A stretch of 64,000 bases of DNA, taken from Polyangium spumosum (GTDB taxonomy: Bacteria; Myxococcota_A; Polyangia; Polyangiales; Polyangiaceae). The notes under the pieces were generated by a model, which saw only the letters and a program-made list of their open reading frames with translations, was not told where the DNA came from and searched no databases. The stretch spans positions 124,001-188,000 of the forward strand of contig NZ_WJIE01000008.1 of NCBI RefSeq assembly GCF_009649845.1, written 5' to 3'. Shown here one piece after another: positions 25,747 through 35,539 of the stretch; positions within the stretch are counted from its first letter, which is position 1, and every line of letters begins with the position of its first letter. Both the position numbers and the translations under genes were made by a program.

Positions 25747-26844
25747 ATGGCGTCCATGTTCGATGCGCAGAGGATCCTGGGCGCGCTGGTCTCGGATGGA
25801 GTCGACGGCGGGGGTTTCCGCGATTCCCGCCGTCGTCGGCGTCATCGCGAGGACGACGGAATCGGCGCGGGGACGTTGCTCGCGGGAGCGGCCGGGGTCG
25901 CGGCGGCGGGCGGGCTCGCGTACATGGCGTATCAGCATTTCAAGCAGCCGGCGGCGCCGCAGATGCCGGGCGCGCCGGGGATGCACGGGATGCACGGCGC
26001 GCCGGGGATGCACGGGATGCACGGCGCGCCGGGGATGCAGGCCATGCCCGGAGCGCCGGCGCAACAAGGGTTCTTCGGGCAATTGATGGGATCGTCGTCC
26101 GGGCCGATCGCGCCGGGGGCGCCTCCGGGGGGCGGGACGAATTTCGGCGTGCCGGTCTACCACAACGACCCGTCCACGTGGGGGACGAGCGCGCCCGCGG
26201 CGCCCGCGCAGGGACACGCGCCCTGGGGCGGCCCGCCGGCCGGCGCGCCGCAGCCGGCACCTCAATGGGGGGCTCCGCCAAACCCGGGCCCGCAGCCGGG
26301 CTGGGGTGGGCCTCCGCCGGGGCCACCTGCGGCGCCGCCCGCGCCGCCAGCACAATGGGGAGCTCCGCCGAACGTGGCGCCGCCCGCGCCGCCCGCGCAA
26401 TGGGGAGCTCCGCCAAACCCGGTCGCCGCCGCGCCCGCGCCCGCGCCCGCACCCGCGCCCGCCGCGCCCGCGCCCGCTGCCGATATGCAGGCCGACGCCA
26501 TGCTCCTCATCCGCGCCATGATCACCGCCGCCTTCATCGACGGCCAGATCGACCCGGACGAGCGGGCACGTATCCTCGACCGCGTCGCGCGCGCCGGCCT
26601 CGGCCCCGAGGATCAAGCCGCGCTCGCCCGCGAGCTCGAAGCCCCGCAGCCGCCGTTCGCGCTCGTCGGGCAGATTCGTTCTCCCCAGATGGCCGAGCAA
26701 TTCTACGTCGTCTCCCTCCTCTCCGCGGGCACCGAATCCGAGGCCGAGCGCTCGTACCTCAAAGGGCTGCCCTCCATGCTCGGGCTCCGGCCCGACGACG
26801 TCGCCCGCTTGCACAGCGGCCTCGGCATTCCGCCCCTCCCGTGA
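25747..26844 (+). CDS. DUF533/TerB-like protein with long Pro/Ala-rich linker
   Basis: The 365-residue product starts with a short helix typical of DUF533 proteins (FDAQRILGALVSD). A hydrophobic Ala/Gly segment follows (GTLLAGAAGVAAAGGLAYMAY), then a linker of about 170 residues with MHGMHGAPG repeats and PPAPPAQWGAPP-type repeats. The C-terminal domain of about 110 residues (MLLIRAMITAAFIDGQIDPDERARI) is the TerB-like DUF533 fold. ATG 25747 is used; ATG 25756 would be equally good. Role unknown. The repetitive linker DNA is prone to slippage, so length may vary between strains. Confidence 0.82.
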   Translation: MASMFDAQRILGALVSDGVDGGGFRDSRRRRRHREDDGIGAGTLLAGAAGVAAAGGLAYMAYQHFKQPAAPQMPGAPGMHGMHGAPGMHGMHGAPGMQAMPGAPAQQGFFGQLMGSSSGPIAPGAPPGGGTNFGVPVYHNDPSTWGTSAPAAPAQGHAPWGGPPAGAPQPAPQWGAPPNPGPQPGWGGPPPGPPAAPPAPPAQWGAPPNVAPPAPPAQWGAPPNPVAAAPAPAPAPAPAAPAPAADMQADAMLLIRAMITAAFIDGQIDPDERARILDRVARAGLGPEDQAALARELEAPQPPFALVGQIRSPQMAEQFYVVSLLSAGTESEAERSYLKGLPSMLGLRPDDVARLHSGLGIPPLP

Positions 26845-26878
26845 CGATGGTCCCTCCGGGACGATATTCCCCTGCGTC

Positions 26879-27310
26879 ATGACGCCCGGCCCGAATGGCC
26901 CACGCCACTCTTTCGAGGACCACACGGCCGAGGTCCGGCTCGTCCTCTGCGCGCCCACGCTCCCCGAGCTCTTCGCCGAGGCCGGCCGCGCCCTCGCCGA
27001 GCTCGCCGTCGGGGAGGGGACGCCGCTGCCCGAGCCCACCGGCGAGCCCGTTTCCATCTCGCTCACCTCGGTCGACCGCGACGCGTTGCTCGTCGATTGG
27101 CTGAACGAGCTCGTCTATCACACCGAGGTTGATGCCCGGGCGTACGTGACCTTCCGCTTCGACGAGCTCGACCAGGATCACCTCGTGGCCCAGGTTCGTG
27201 GCGCCGAGGTCCCGGGGCTCCGGCCCCTCGTCAAAGCCGCCACCCTGCACGACGTCCACATCACGGAGGATTCGAATGGCTACTCGGTCCGCGTCGTCCT
27301 CGATATCTGA
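26879..27310 (+). CDS. Archease, RtcB cofactor
   Basis: This 143-residue archease is recognised by the N-terminal FEDHTAEVRL (family DHTADV), the middle LLVDWLNELVYHTEV and the C-terminal VKAATLHDVHI. Archease is a metal-dependent activator that speeds guanylylation and turnover of the RNA ligase RtcB. The gene overlaps rtcB by 35 bp in a different frame, which makes translational coupling likely and strongly supports the functional pairing. Confidence 0.93.
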   Translation: MTPGPNGPRHSFEDHTAEVRLVLCAPTLPELFAEAGRALAELAVGEGTPLPEPTGEPVSISLTSVDRDALLVDWLNELVYHTEVDARAYVTFRFDELDQDHLVAQVRGAEVPGLRPLVKAATLHDVHITEDSNGYSVRVVLDI

Positions 27311-28757
27311 ATCCGAACGGGCGGCGCCGCCTCCTCCCTTCGTCGAGGTCGCCCCCTCCGTGTACGAGATTCCGACTTCGTATCGCAGCGACATGCGCGT
27401 GCCGGCCCGTATCTTCGCGAGCCCGGAGACGCTGCCCGGCTTGCTCTCCGACCATTCGGTCGAGCAGCTCGTGAACGTCACGACGCTGCCCGGCATCGTG
27501 GGCGCCGCCTGCGGAATGCCCGACATGCACGAGGGGTACGGTTTTCCCGTGGGAGGCGTGGCCGCGACGGAGCTGCCGGACGGCGTGATCTCGCCCGGCG
27601 GGATCGGGTTCGACATCAACTGCGGCGTGCGGCTGCTCGTGTCGAATCTCGACCGCGCGAGGATCTCCGGTCGCGTGGAGGGCCTCGTGCACGAGCTCTC
27701 GCGCAGCGTGCCCTCGGGCGCCGGGCGCGGGGGGCGGTGGTCGTTTTCGGGCAAGAAGCTCGAGCACATCCTCGAAGGTGGCGCCGCCGCGCTCGTCCGC
27801 GAGCACGAGGTCGGGACGGAGACCGACCTCGCGGCCATCGAGTCCGGCGGCGTGCTCGAAGGCGCCGACGCGTCGGCCGTCTCGGAGCGCGCCCGGGAGC
27901 GCGGGGCCGATCAGCTCGGCACGCTGGGGAGCGGGAACCATTTCCTCGAGGTGCAGGTCGTCGACGAGGTGTTCGACGAGGCCGCGGCCGGGCGCCTCGG
28001 GCTCTCGGTCGGGCGGGTGACGGTGCTCGTGCATTCGGGATCCCGCGGGCTCGGGCATCAGGTGTGCACGGACCACGTGCGCCTCATGGACGCAGTGATG
28101 CAGAGGTACGGCATTCACGTGCCGGACAGGCAGCTCGCCTGCGCGCCGCTCTCCTCGCCCGAGGGGCAGAGGTATTTCGCGGCCATGTGCGCCGCCGCCA
28201 ATTTCGGGTTCGCCAATCGCCACCTCATCGCGCACATCGTCCGCGAGGTGTTCCGGCGGATGTTCGGCGAGCGGGACGGTTTTTTGCGCTTGATCTACGA
28301 CGTCGGGCACAACACGGCGAAGATCGAGAAATACCAGGGGAAGAAGGTCTGCGTGCACCGCAAGGGCGCGACGCGCGCGTTCGGGCCCGGGAGCCGGGAC
28401 GTGCCGCTGGCCTATCGCGACCTCGGTCAGCCCGTGTTCATCCCGGGCAGCATGGGGACCTCGTCCTTCGTCTGCGTGGGGACCGCGCACGCGAGCGAGG
28501 TTTCATTCGGGAGCACCTGCCACGGCGCCGGGCGGCAAATGAGCCGCGCCGCCGCGAAAAAGAAGGTGACGGGCCACGTGCTGCGCAAGGAGCTCGAGGC
28601 CCGCGGGATCGTCATTCGTTGCGCGTCGAACGCCGAACTCGCCGAGGAGGCGCCCGCGGCGTACAAGGACGTCGATCGGGTGGTCGACGTCGTGGCCGCC
28701 GCAGGGATCGCCAGGAAGGTCGCGCGGCTGCGGCCGATCGGCGTGGTCAAAGGTTAG
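27276..28757 (+). CDS. rtcB: RtcB RNA-splicing ligase
   Basis: The 493-residue ligase joins RNA 2',3'-cyclic phosphate or 3'-phosphate ends to 5'-OH ends, using GTP and Mn2+. Family landmarks are MPDMHEGYGFPVGGVAA, GGIGFDINCGVR (metal Cys), GSGNHFLEVQ, HSGSRGLG, and CHGAGRQMSR with the guanylylated His. ATG 27276 has GGAGGA just upstream and lies inside the archease gene; later ATGs would remove conserved N-terminal sequence (MRVPARI). The pair probably serves RNA repair or tRNA healing. Its stop meets the convergent ABC gene stop. Confidence 0.96.
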   Translation: MATRSASSSISESERAAPPPPFVEVAPSVYEIPTSYRSDMRVPARIFASPETLPGLLSDHSVEQLVNVTTLPGIVGAACGMPDMHEGYGFPVGGVAATELPDGVISPGGIGFDINCGVRLLVSNLDRARISGRVEGLVHELSRSVPSGAGRGGRWSFSGKKLEHILEGGAAALVREHEVGTETDLAAIESGGVLEGADASAVSERARERGADQLGTLGSGNHFLEVQVVDEVFDEAAAGRLGLSVGRVTVLVHSGSRGLGHQVCTDHVRLMDAVMQRYGIHVPDRQLACAPLSSPEGQRYFAAMCAAANFGFANRHLIAHIVREVFRRMFGERDGFLRLIYDVGHNTAKIEKYQGKKVCVHRKGATRAFGPGSRDVPLAYRDLGQPVFIPGSMGTSSFVCVGTAHASEVSFGSTCHGAGRQMSRAAAKKKVTGHVLRKELEARGIVIRCASNAELAEEAPAAYKDVDRVVDVVAAAGIARKVARLRPIGVVKG

Positions 28758-29383
28758 TCCGCGCGGAGCTTGCCGGCCGAGAGCCGGACCCGCGTCGCGC
28801 CGATCGCCTCGGCGAACGCGGGATCGTGTGTCGCGACGAGGATCGTCGTGCCCGCCTCGCGGCGCTCTTTCATCAGCGCGGTGAGCTCGCGGACGCCCGC
28901 TGCGTCGAGGCCGTTCGTCGGCTCGTCCAGCAAAAGCAGCCGCACGTCGCCGAGGAGCGCCGCGCACAAGCAGCTCCGGCGCCGCTGGCCGAGGGAGAGC
29001 CCGCCGAAGGGCCGGTCCCAGTACGCGTGGAGCCCGAGCCGCTCGAGCCGCGCCTCGTCCGGGGCCGGGACACGCTTCAATGCAGCGACGAGCGCGGCGA
29101 GCTCGCGCGGCGAGAGGTGGGCGGGGGCGTCCGCGGCCTCGGGCACGTAACCGACGTGCCCGCGCGCGGCGGCGGCCGAGCCGAGGATCGAGGCGCCGCC
29201 CAGCGTCGCGCGGCCCCGATCGGCGTCGAGCACGCCGGCGAGGATGCGGAGCAGCGTGGACTTGCCGGCGCCATTGTCGCCGAAGAGGGCCACGGCCTCG
29301 CCAGGATCGGCCACGAGGTCCACGCCGTCGAGGACGAGCCGCCCGCCGAGCCGCTTTTTCAATTCCACGATCGAGAGCGTCAA
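28754..29383 (-). CDS. ABC transporter ATP-binding protein
   Basis: The 209-residue nucleotide-binding protein shows Walker A GDNGAGKST, signature LSLGQRRR, Walker B LLLLDEP and the switch His in ATHD. It is short and of the bacterial exporter type. Its start overlaps the permease gene stop by 4 bp (ATGA), so the two are translated together. The LSLGQ signature, instead of LSGGQ, is a common variant of CcmA-like ATPases. Cargo unknown. Confidence 0.93.
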   Translation of the reverse strand: MTLSIVELKKRLGGRLVLDGVDLVADPGEAVALFGDNGAGKSTLLRILAGVLDADRGRATLGGASILGSAAAARGHVGYVPEAADAPAHLSPRELAALVAALKRVPAPDEARLERLGLHAYWDRPFGGLSLGQRRRSCLCAALLGDVRLLLLDEPTNGLDAAGVRELTALMKERREAGTTILVATHDPAFAEAIGATRVRLSAGKLRAD

Positions 29384-30621
29384 GCCGCACCTCGGAGCCT
29401 GCGTAGCACTTCGGCGCGCCGCGCGGATCGGTGAAGCAGGAGGAGCGCGACAGCGGAGGAGAGGGCGAGCGAGCCTTCACCCGCGAGCGACGCCGCGGTC
29501 GCGCCAAACGCGGCCCAGACGAGCGCCTGGACCATGCCGCGATCGCCGCGCCGGGGAGAGGCCTCGGCCTCCCGCGCGCCCCCGACGAGGACCGCGCCCG
29601 TGGCGAGCCCAAACACGACGGAGAGCGCGACGAGGCGCGCCGTGAGCAGGAGCGGCGCGTGAAGGCCAAATGCGGCCACGAGGGCGAGCACGAGCCCGCT
29701 CGCCGCCCCGAGGAGGCCGCCGGCGAGGGCGGCGGCGAGCGCGCGGGCCGCGGGGGCCGTGCCCGTGGCGTCGCAGAGCCACGACGCAGCGCGCTCGGAC
29801 CGCACCACGGCCGCGGCCGCCCCCGAGAGGCCCGGGGAGAGCGCGACAGCCGCGAGGCCGAGGGCGAGCGCGCCGATCGACGCGTCCGCCTCGAGATCGT
29901 GCCCGCGGGCCGCGAGCGGGAGCACGAGCCCGGCGAGCGCCGCGAGCGAGAGCGCGCGCCCGAGCACCGCAGGTTCGCCGCGCAGGACGCCGAGGAGGAA
30001 CGTCGAGGCGAGCGCGCCGAGCGGAGAGCGACCAAAGAAGCCACGGTTCGCGCGGGCCGAAGCCTCGGGCGCGCGGCGGAAGGCCTCCGGAATGGAGAGG
30101 CACGCCGCGACGAGGGCGAGCGCGAGCGCGAGCGGCGAGGCCGAGGCGAACACGGCGCCGCCCACGAAGGCCGCGGCGAGGGCCGAAAGCGCGCCCCACG
30201 GCCGCGTGGCGCAGAGCGCGTGCCCAGCGAGGGCCGCGAGCCCGGCCGTGGCGGCCGAGACGAGCCCTTCGCCGCAGCCGAAGAGCAGCATCCACGGCGC
30301 CTCCACGACGAGCGCACACGCCGCACCAGCGAGGTGAAACACGAGGCGCGGGGCGGGCAACCAGCGGAGGTAGGTGCCCGAAGGAGGAACGAGCGCGGCG
30401 CGGGCGGCGGGCAGGCCGAGGACGAGCCATCCGGCCCAGAGGACGGCCAGGAGGGTGGGGGAGGCGCGCATCACGGCGAGCGCCTCGGGGGGGCTCATCC
30501 CGTTCGGGCCGAAGAGGACCGACGCGACGATGAAGATGCCGAGGAGGAGCGGCGCCGCGAGCGGATAAGCCGCGCGGGCGCCGAGGACGACGAGGATCTT
30601 CGCGAGAGCGAGGTTTCGCAT
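29380..30621 (-). CDS. ABC transporter permease-like membrane protein
   Basis: This very hydrophobic 413-residue protein has about ten Ala/Leu-rich helices (e.g. LLLGIFIVASVLFG, LLAVLWAGWLVLGL, LVLALVAAFGLHAPLLLTARLVALSVVFGLATGAVLVGG) and no soluble domain. It overlaps the ATPase gene by 4 bp, so it is the likely membrane half of the transporter. No named permease family was recognised; assignment rests on topology and neighbour. The extreme Ala/Leu content of the region makes antisense open frames long but not meaningful. Confidence 0.82.
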   Translation of the reverse strand: MRNLALAKILVVLGARAAYPLAAPLLLGIFIVASVLFGPNGMSPPEALAVMRASPTLLAVLWAGWLVLGLPAARAALVPPSGTYLRWLPAPRLVFHLAGAACALVVEAPWMLLFGCGEGLVSAATAGLAALAGHALCATRPWGALSALAAAFVGGAVFASASPLALALALVAACLSIPEAFRRAPEASARANRGFFGRSPLGALASTFLLGVLRGEPAVLGRALSLAALAGLVLPLAARGHDLEADASIGALALGLAAVALSPGLSGAAAAVVRSERAASWLCDATGTAPAARALAAALAGGLLGAASGLVLALVAAFGLHAPLLLTARLVALSVVFGLATGAVLVGGAREAEASPRRGDRGMVQALVWAAFGATAASLAGEGSLALSSAVALLLLHRSARRAEVLRRLRGAA

Positions 30622-30736
30622 CGCACGCCCCTCCCGTGTGCGCGCGGAGGGCAGGATAGCGGGGAGCGTCGGGCAGGAAAAGGCGGGGAAGGAGGCCGGC
30701 CGCGTGGAGGGCGGCCGGCCCGGGAGGGGAGCCGGA

Positions 30737-33700
30737 TCAGGGCGTGGTGCAGAAGATGGCGGCCCAGTTGTTCAGGGTGCCCGTATCCGAGCCGGTGTCG
30801 TCCGCGACGCGGAGCCTCCAGCGGCCCTGGGCGAGGGTGCCGTTGTACGACGTGAACGCCGTCTCGGGCTTGAAGCAGCCCGAGAAGGGCCCGGAGCCGG
30901 CGGTGACCGCCGTGGCGCAGGTCGTGTCGAGGATCGTGGCCGTGTAGTTGTCGAACGAGCCGCCGTTGTCCGACGAGACGTCGATCTCGGCGCCGATCGG
31001 CGGCATCAGCCATATCCGGAGGTCCGAGTCCCAGGTGTGGGTGATGTTCAGGAGCAGGGCCACGCGGTTGATCGTCCCCACGCTCGCCACGCCGGCGAAG
31101 CTGTTGATGCCCGTCAGGTTGTTGTCCGGGATCGGGATCGGCGTGTCGTACGACCGGACGACGACGAGCCGCTGGCCCGCCGCGCAGGCCGGGAAGTAGG
31201 CCGGGAGCGTGCAGTCCGAGTCGGCGGCGTCGATGATCGCGTCGCCGTCGTTGTCGATGCCGTCGTTGCAGTACTGCTCGACCGGCGTGCACACGCTCGG
31301 GGCCCCGAGGCACTTGAAGTTCGGCTCGTTCAAGCACGTGGCCGAGCAGCCGTCGCCGCTCGTCAGGTTGCCGTCGTCGCAGGCGTCGTTGCCGTCGAGG
31401 ACGCCGTTGCCGCAGCTCAAGGTGCAGACGCTGGGCTCGCCCGTGCAGATGAAGCCCTGCTCGATGTTGCAGATCGAGGAGCAGCCGTCGCCGTTCGTCA
31501 GGTTGCCGTCGTCGCAGACGTCGTCGCCGTTGATCACGCCGTCGCCGCAGCTCAGGGCGCAGACGCTCGGCGAGCCCGTGCACTGGTAGTCGGGCTCGAC
31601 GGTGCAGGTCGAGGTGCAGCCGTCGCCGTTCGTCAGGTTGCCGTCGTCGCAGACCTCGGTGCCCGTGACCGCGCCGTCACCGCAGAGCGCGTTGAACGTC
31701 ACCTGGAGCTGATAGCCGGCGATCACCGCGTTGTTGCCGAGCTCCTCCACGCGCACGTAATACGTGCCCGGGGCGAGCTTGCGCGCCGCCGTGTCGGCCG
31801 AGGCCGTCGAGTCGATCAACGAGCAGGTGTTGATGCCGTCGTCGTCGTCCGACATGATGATCGTGTTGCAGTCCGGGCCGCGGAGCTCGATCTTCGTGTC
31901 GTTGCCCGTGGTGCAGGAGCCGACCGACGGGACGAAGGTCTCGATCTTCACGTCCGCCTGGGCGGGCACGGTGAACGAGTAGAAGTCCAGATCGCCGGCG
32001 GGCGTGATCTTCGCGGTGATCGCGAAGGGCGGCAGGAGCGGGCCGCTCGCGGTCGCGCACGTGCCGTTCGGCTCGGCCTCGATCAGGACGCAGGTGCTGG
32101 GCGCGCCATAACACGCATGAAGAGGCTCGGCCTGGCAGTTCGGCGCGCAGCCGTCGCCGGCCGTCGCGTTGGCGTCGTCGCAGGTCTCGACGCCCAGGTT
32201 GACGTAGCCGTCGCCGCAGGTCGCGACGACGCAGCCGGCGACGCAGCCGTCGTCGTCGCTCATGTTGCCGTCGTCGCACGCCTCGGCGCCGGCCTGGATG
32301 CCGTCGCCGCAGACGGTGCCGCAGACGCTCGGCTCGCCGTTACAAGCATAACCGAGCTCGGCCTGGCAGTTCGGCGCGCAGCCGTCGCCGGACATCATGT
32401 TCGTGTCGTCGCAGGTCTCGGTGCCCTTCACGAGGCCATCGCCGCAGATCGCGCTGCAGACGCTCGGCGTGCCGGTGCAGAGCCAGCCCGGCTCGACCCC
32501 GCACGCGGCGTCGCAGCCGTCGCCGGCCGTCGCATTGCCGTCGTCGCAGGCCTCGGCGCCCGTCATGACGCCGTCGCCGCAGAGCGAGATGGCGCAGACG
32601 TTGCCCGAGCAGATGTCGCTCGCGCAGTCGGCGTTCACGAGGCAAGCCTTGTCGAGGTCGCAGGGCGGGCAGGCGCCGCCGCCGCAATCCGCGTCCGTCT
32701 CGGCGCCGTTCTTCGTGGCGTCCGTGCACGTCGGCATCTGGCAAACGTTGCCCGTGCAGACGCCGCTCTGGCAGTCGGTCGGCGCATTGCAGGTGATGCC
32801 GTCGGCGCAGGGCGCGCAGTCCGGGCCGCCGCAATCGACGCCCGACTCGCCGCCGTTCTGGATCGTGTCCATGCACGTCGCGGCCTCGCAGGTGCCGCCC
32901 GCGCAGATCTTGCTCGCGCAATCCGAGTCGACCGAGCAAATCAGGCCGGCGTCGCAGGGCGCGCAGTTCGGTCCGCCGCAGTCGACGTCCGTCTCGTTGC
33001 GGTTCTTGACCTGGTCGGTGCAGGTCGGCAGGCAGATCGAGCCGGAGCAGGAGCCGCCCACGCAATCGGAGTCCACGACGCAGCCGAGGCCGGGGTCGCA
33101 GGGGTCGCAGGTGGTGCCGCCGCAATCGACGTCCGTCTCCTCGCCATTCTCGATCGTATCCGTGCAGGTGGGCGCCAGGCAGATGCCGGCGTCACACACG
33201 CCGCTCTCGCAATCGGACGCCACCCCGCAGACGAGGCCGTCGGCGCAGGGGGCGCAGGCGCCGCCGCCGCAGTCCACGTCGGTCTCGGCGCCGTTCTTCA
33301 CGGTATCGCCGCACCCGGCGGGGACGCAGACGTTGCCCGCGCATACGTTCTCGGGGCAGTCCGAGGGCGCGAGGCACTCGACGCACTGGCCCGCGCCGTC
33401 GCAGAGCTTGCCGTCGTTCGTGGCGCACGCTTCGCCGGCCGCGAGCGGGTTGTTCTCCGGCGTCCCCGCATTGCAGACGTCCTCGGTGCAATCGTTCTGG
33501 TCGTCGAGGATGTCGGTGTCGTCGTTCTCGAGCGTGAGCTCGCCCTGGCCGTCGCAGATCTCGCGGGCGCAGTCACCGGGCATCTGCGTGTCGCTCGGCG
33601 TGCCCATGGGCGCGAGCACTTCGCCGCAGACGCCCGCCGTGCAGGTGCGCGTCCGGCAGACGGTGTCGGCCCCGGGGCAATCGTCGGCCGTCATGCACCC

Positions 33701-33898
33701 GGTCATGCCGCCGGCCCCGCCCATGCCGCCCGCGCCGCCCATCCCGCCGGCGCCGCCGGTCGGCTCGATTTGCGACCGATCCGGCTTCGAGACGACCTCG
33801 CAGCCCGTCGTCGCGCTCATGCTCACCGCGAGGAGCGCGAAGGTCGCCGTGGCGTACCTCGTGATTCCCAAGCTTCTCCATCGACTCATGGGCGACAT
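30737..33898 (-). CDS. Large Cys-rich lipoprotein with DUF4215-type repeats, PPC and P domains
   Basis: The 1,053-residue lipoprotein has lipobox ATTGC after a signal, then a Gly-Gly-Met spacer. A first set of Cys repeats of the form NGAETDVDCGG-C-PC is followed by DUF4215-like repeats of the form CGDGxxxxxEACDDGNxxxGDGC. A pre-peptidase C-like beta domain comes next (AEPNGTCATA, DLDFYSFTVPA), then more DUF4215 repeats. The C-terminal part is a proprotein-convertase P-like domain (ITHTWDSDLRIWLM, GRWRLRVADDTG). It is probably a secreted adhesive or scaffold protein with many disulphides. ATG 33898 is preferred; ATG 33889 is possible. Function unknown. Confidence 0.9.
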   Translation of the reverse strand: MSPMSRWRSLGITRYATATFALLAVSMSATTGCEVVSKPDRSQIEPTGGAGGMGGAGGMGGAGGMTGCMTADDCPGADTVCRTRTCTAGVCGEVLAPMGTPSDTQMPGDCAREICDGQGELTLENDDTDILDDQNDCTEDVCNAGTPENNPLAAGEACATNDGKLCDGAGQCVECLAPSDCPENVCAGNVCVPAGCGDTVKNGAETDVDCGGGACAPCADGLVCGVASDCESGVCDAGICLAPTCTDTIENGEETDVDCGGTTCDPCDPGLGCVVDSDCVGGSCSGSICLPTCTDQVKNRNETDVDCGGPNCAPCDAGLICSVDSDCASKICAGGTCEAATCMDTIQNGGESGVDCGGPDCAPCADGITCNAPTDCQSGVCTGNVCQMPTCTDATKNGAETDADCGGGACPPCDLDKACLVNADCASDICSGNVCAISLCGDGVMTGAEACDDGNATAGDGCDAACGVEPGWLCTGTPSVCSAICGDGLVKGTETCDDTNMMSGDGCAPNCQAELGYACNGEPSVCGTVCGDGIQAGAEACDDGNMSDDDGCVAGCVVATCGDGYVNLGVETCDDANATAGDGCAPNCQAEPLHACYGAPSTCVLIEAEPNGTCATASGPLLPPFAITAKITPAGDLDFYSFTVPAQADVKIETFVPSVGSCTTGNDTKIELRGPDCNTIIMSDDDDGINTCSLIDSTASADTAARKLAPGTYYVRVEELGNNAVIAGYQLQVTFNALCGDGAVTGTEVCDDGNLTNGDGCTSTCTVEPDYQCTGSPSVCALSCGDGVINGDDVCDDGNLTNGDGCSSICNIEQGFICTGEPSVCTLSCGNGVLDGNDACDDGNLTSGDGCSATCLNEPNFKCLGAPSVCTPVEQYCNDGIDNDGDAIIDAADSDCTLPAYFPACAAGQRLVVVRSYDTPIPIPDNNLTGINSFAGVASVGTINRVALLLNITHTWDSDLRIWLMPPIGAEIDVSSDNGGSFDNYTATILDTTCATAVTAGSGPFSGCFKPETAFTSYNGTLAQGRWRLRVADDTGSDTGTLNNWAAIFCTTP

Positions 33899-34164
33899 GC
33901 CCTTTCTCCCCATCGGCGCCATGAAAGCGCGAGGGACCACACGGTCCGCCGGCCCAGGGGACGCCGGCCTTTCCGGTTTGCCAAAGCGAGACCTCATCAC
34001 AGCCGAAAAACCCGGTCAAGGGGTAGATCGGCCCGGAAGCACCCCCGTCCCCGCGATTTCGGGGCTATGGGGCAGCTCCTTCCGCCGCATGCTCCCGCTT
34101 CCCCGCGGCTCTGCGGTCTGCCCCACGCAACCGCTCGGCATGCCGGAGGGGCAGGGTTTGGGAT

Positions 34165-35268
34165 TCAGCCGGGCGCGTCAGGGGGCGCCGGCGCTGCGGC
34201 TCGCTTCTGCTTGAGGTAGAAAAAATCCCGGGGGGCGGGCTTCGTGACGTAGCCGCTCTTCGTGTATTCGACTTTCTCGATCAGCGTCGAGACGACCGCG
34301 GGCGGGGTCGAACGGTCGTACAGGAGGAACCGCGTATACGACCAGTTGATGTCGAGCTCCGCGGCGGACACGGCGCCCGCCGATTTCATCGCCGCTGCGA
34401 GGTCACGCGCCCATACCCACTCGCCGATCGCGAAGAGGAGCGTCGTCCCGTCCGCGTGGAGCCCGAGCGCCGTGCGGCGAATCTCGCGATTTCCGCCCTC
34501 GGCCGCGCCCCAGAGCCGCGCGGTGTCCTCGTTCGGCAGCCGCGGGTGGAGCGCGCCGTCCTCGATGAGGCAGGGCGGCGTCTGCCGGTAGGCGCGGATC
34601 TCCGCCGCGAGGGGCGCGAGCGCCGGGAAGCTCGCGATACGCACCGACCCGTCGCCGAGGATCGCCGCCGTGCAGCCCTCCTCCCGCGGCGGCAGGAAGA
34701 CGTCGCCGTCGACCATCATCCCCCATTTGCCGTGCCTCGCCATGAACCCGCCATTGAACACCGCAATCAGCGAGGGCAGATCGGCCGCAGGGACGAGGCC
34801 GGGGCGTCGATCTTTTGACACCCCGCTCGACGTGGGCTCCTCCGTGCCGGCGACGAGGTGCAGCTCGACCTTGCGCAGATCGACGGCCACGACGACGACG
34901 TACGGGTGGGGTTTGACCGGGTGCGGGTGGACGACCGCGCGCGCGAGCGCCCCCGTGCCTTGCGCCGCGCCCTCCTCGAGGAGCGTGAAGGCGCCGTCGC
35001 CGGGTTTGGCGGTGCGGGTGTGGGGCGGCGTGAACGCGGGGGGCGGAAAGGGAGGACCTGAATTCGTGGGAGCAGGAACCTTTGGTGCAGCAGCGATCGC
35101 CGGGGCGCTCGTTTCCGCAGGCTCCGGCGGAGGTGTCGTGACGGCGGGCGCCGCGGGGCTCGCCGCGGCGCGGGGCGGCGGCGGCGCCGAATGGTCGAGG
35201 GGCGGAGGCGCCGCGGAGCACGCCGAGGCGAGGATCGAAAGGAAGCACGGGAAGAACCGGCGGACCAT
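34165..35268 (-). CDS. Lipoprotein with phosphodiester-glycosidase-like domain
   Basis: The 367-residue protein has a lipoprotein signal (LASACSA) and a Pro/Ala-rich linker of about 70 residues. The remaining domain resembles DUF2233/NAGPA phosphodiester glycosidases: VVVAVDLRKVELHLVAG, AVFNGGFMARHGKWGMMVDG, RRTALGLHADGTTLLFAIG, and AGAVSAAELDINWS, which corresponds to the family's Asp-rich active-site strand. Such enzymes uncover sugar phosphodiesters; activity here is inferred. It faces the M36 protease gene across a 271-bp gap that must contain both promoters. Confidence 0.68.
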   Translation of the reverse strand: MVRRFFPCFLSILASACSAAPPPLDHSAPPPPRAAASPAAPAVTTPPPEPAETSAPAIAAAPKVPAPTNSGPPFPPPAFTPPHTRTAKPGDGAFTLLEEGAAQGTGALARAVVHPHPVKPHPYVVVVAVDLRKVELHLVAGTEEPTSSGVSKDRRPGLVPAADLPSLIAVFNGGFMARHGKWGMMVDGDVFLPPREEGCTAAILGDGSVRIASFPALAPLAAEIRAYRQTPPCLIEDGALHPRLPNEDTARLWGAAEGGNREIRRTALGLHADGTTLLFAIGEWVWARDLAAAMKSAGAVSAAELDINWSYTRFLLYDRSTPPAVVSTLIEKVEYTKSGYVTKPAPRDFFYLKQKRAAAPAPPDAPG

Positions 35269-35539
35269 GCTGCGTCGCCATTAGCACAAGTCGCGCGCCG
35301 AGCACCTGGATTGCGAAAGAAAAGCAGCGCGGCAGGAATTTCCAGGCTGCGGACGGCGGAATCTTGCATCATCGTGCGAATGCGTGCGTTGGCGCGCGCC
35401 GCGACGCGGAGAGACCATAACGTTTCCGCCGGAATCCGCTTCCCTCGCGCGCTACAAACGAGTACGCCTGTCTCTTGATCGTCTCCCCGCCCGCTTCACA
35501 TTGAAGGGTCGGGAGCGTCTCCTTTGTTGGAGGATTTCG

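Noticed and set aside
30638-34219. A 1,193-codon open frame opposite the Cys-rich lipoprotein gene
   Set aside because: Its translation is Arg/Ala/Val low complexity without domains or ribosome-binding site. The opposite strand has a signal peptide, DUF4215 repeats, and PPC and P domains. High GC explains the long antisense frame.
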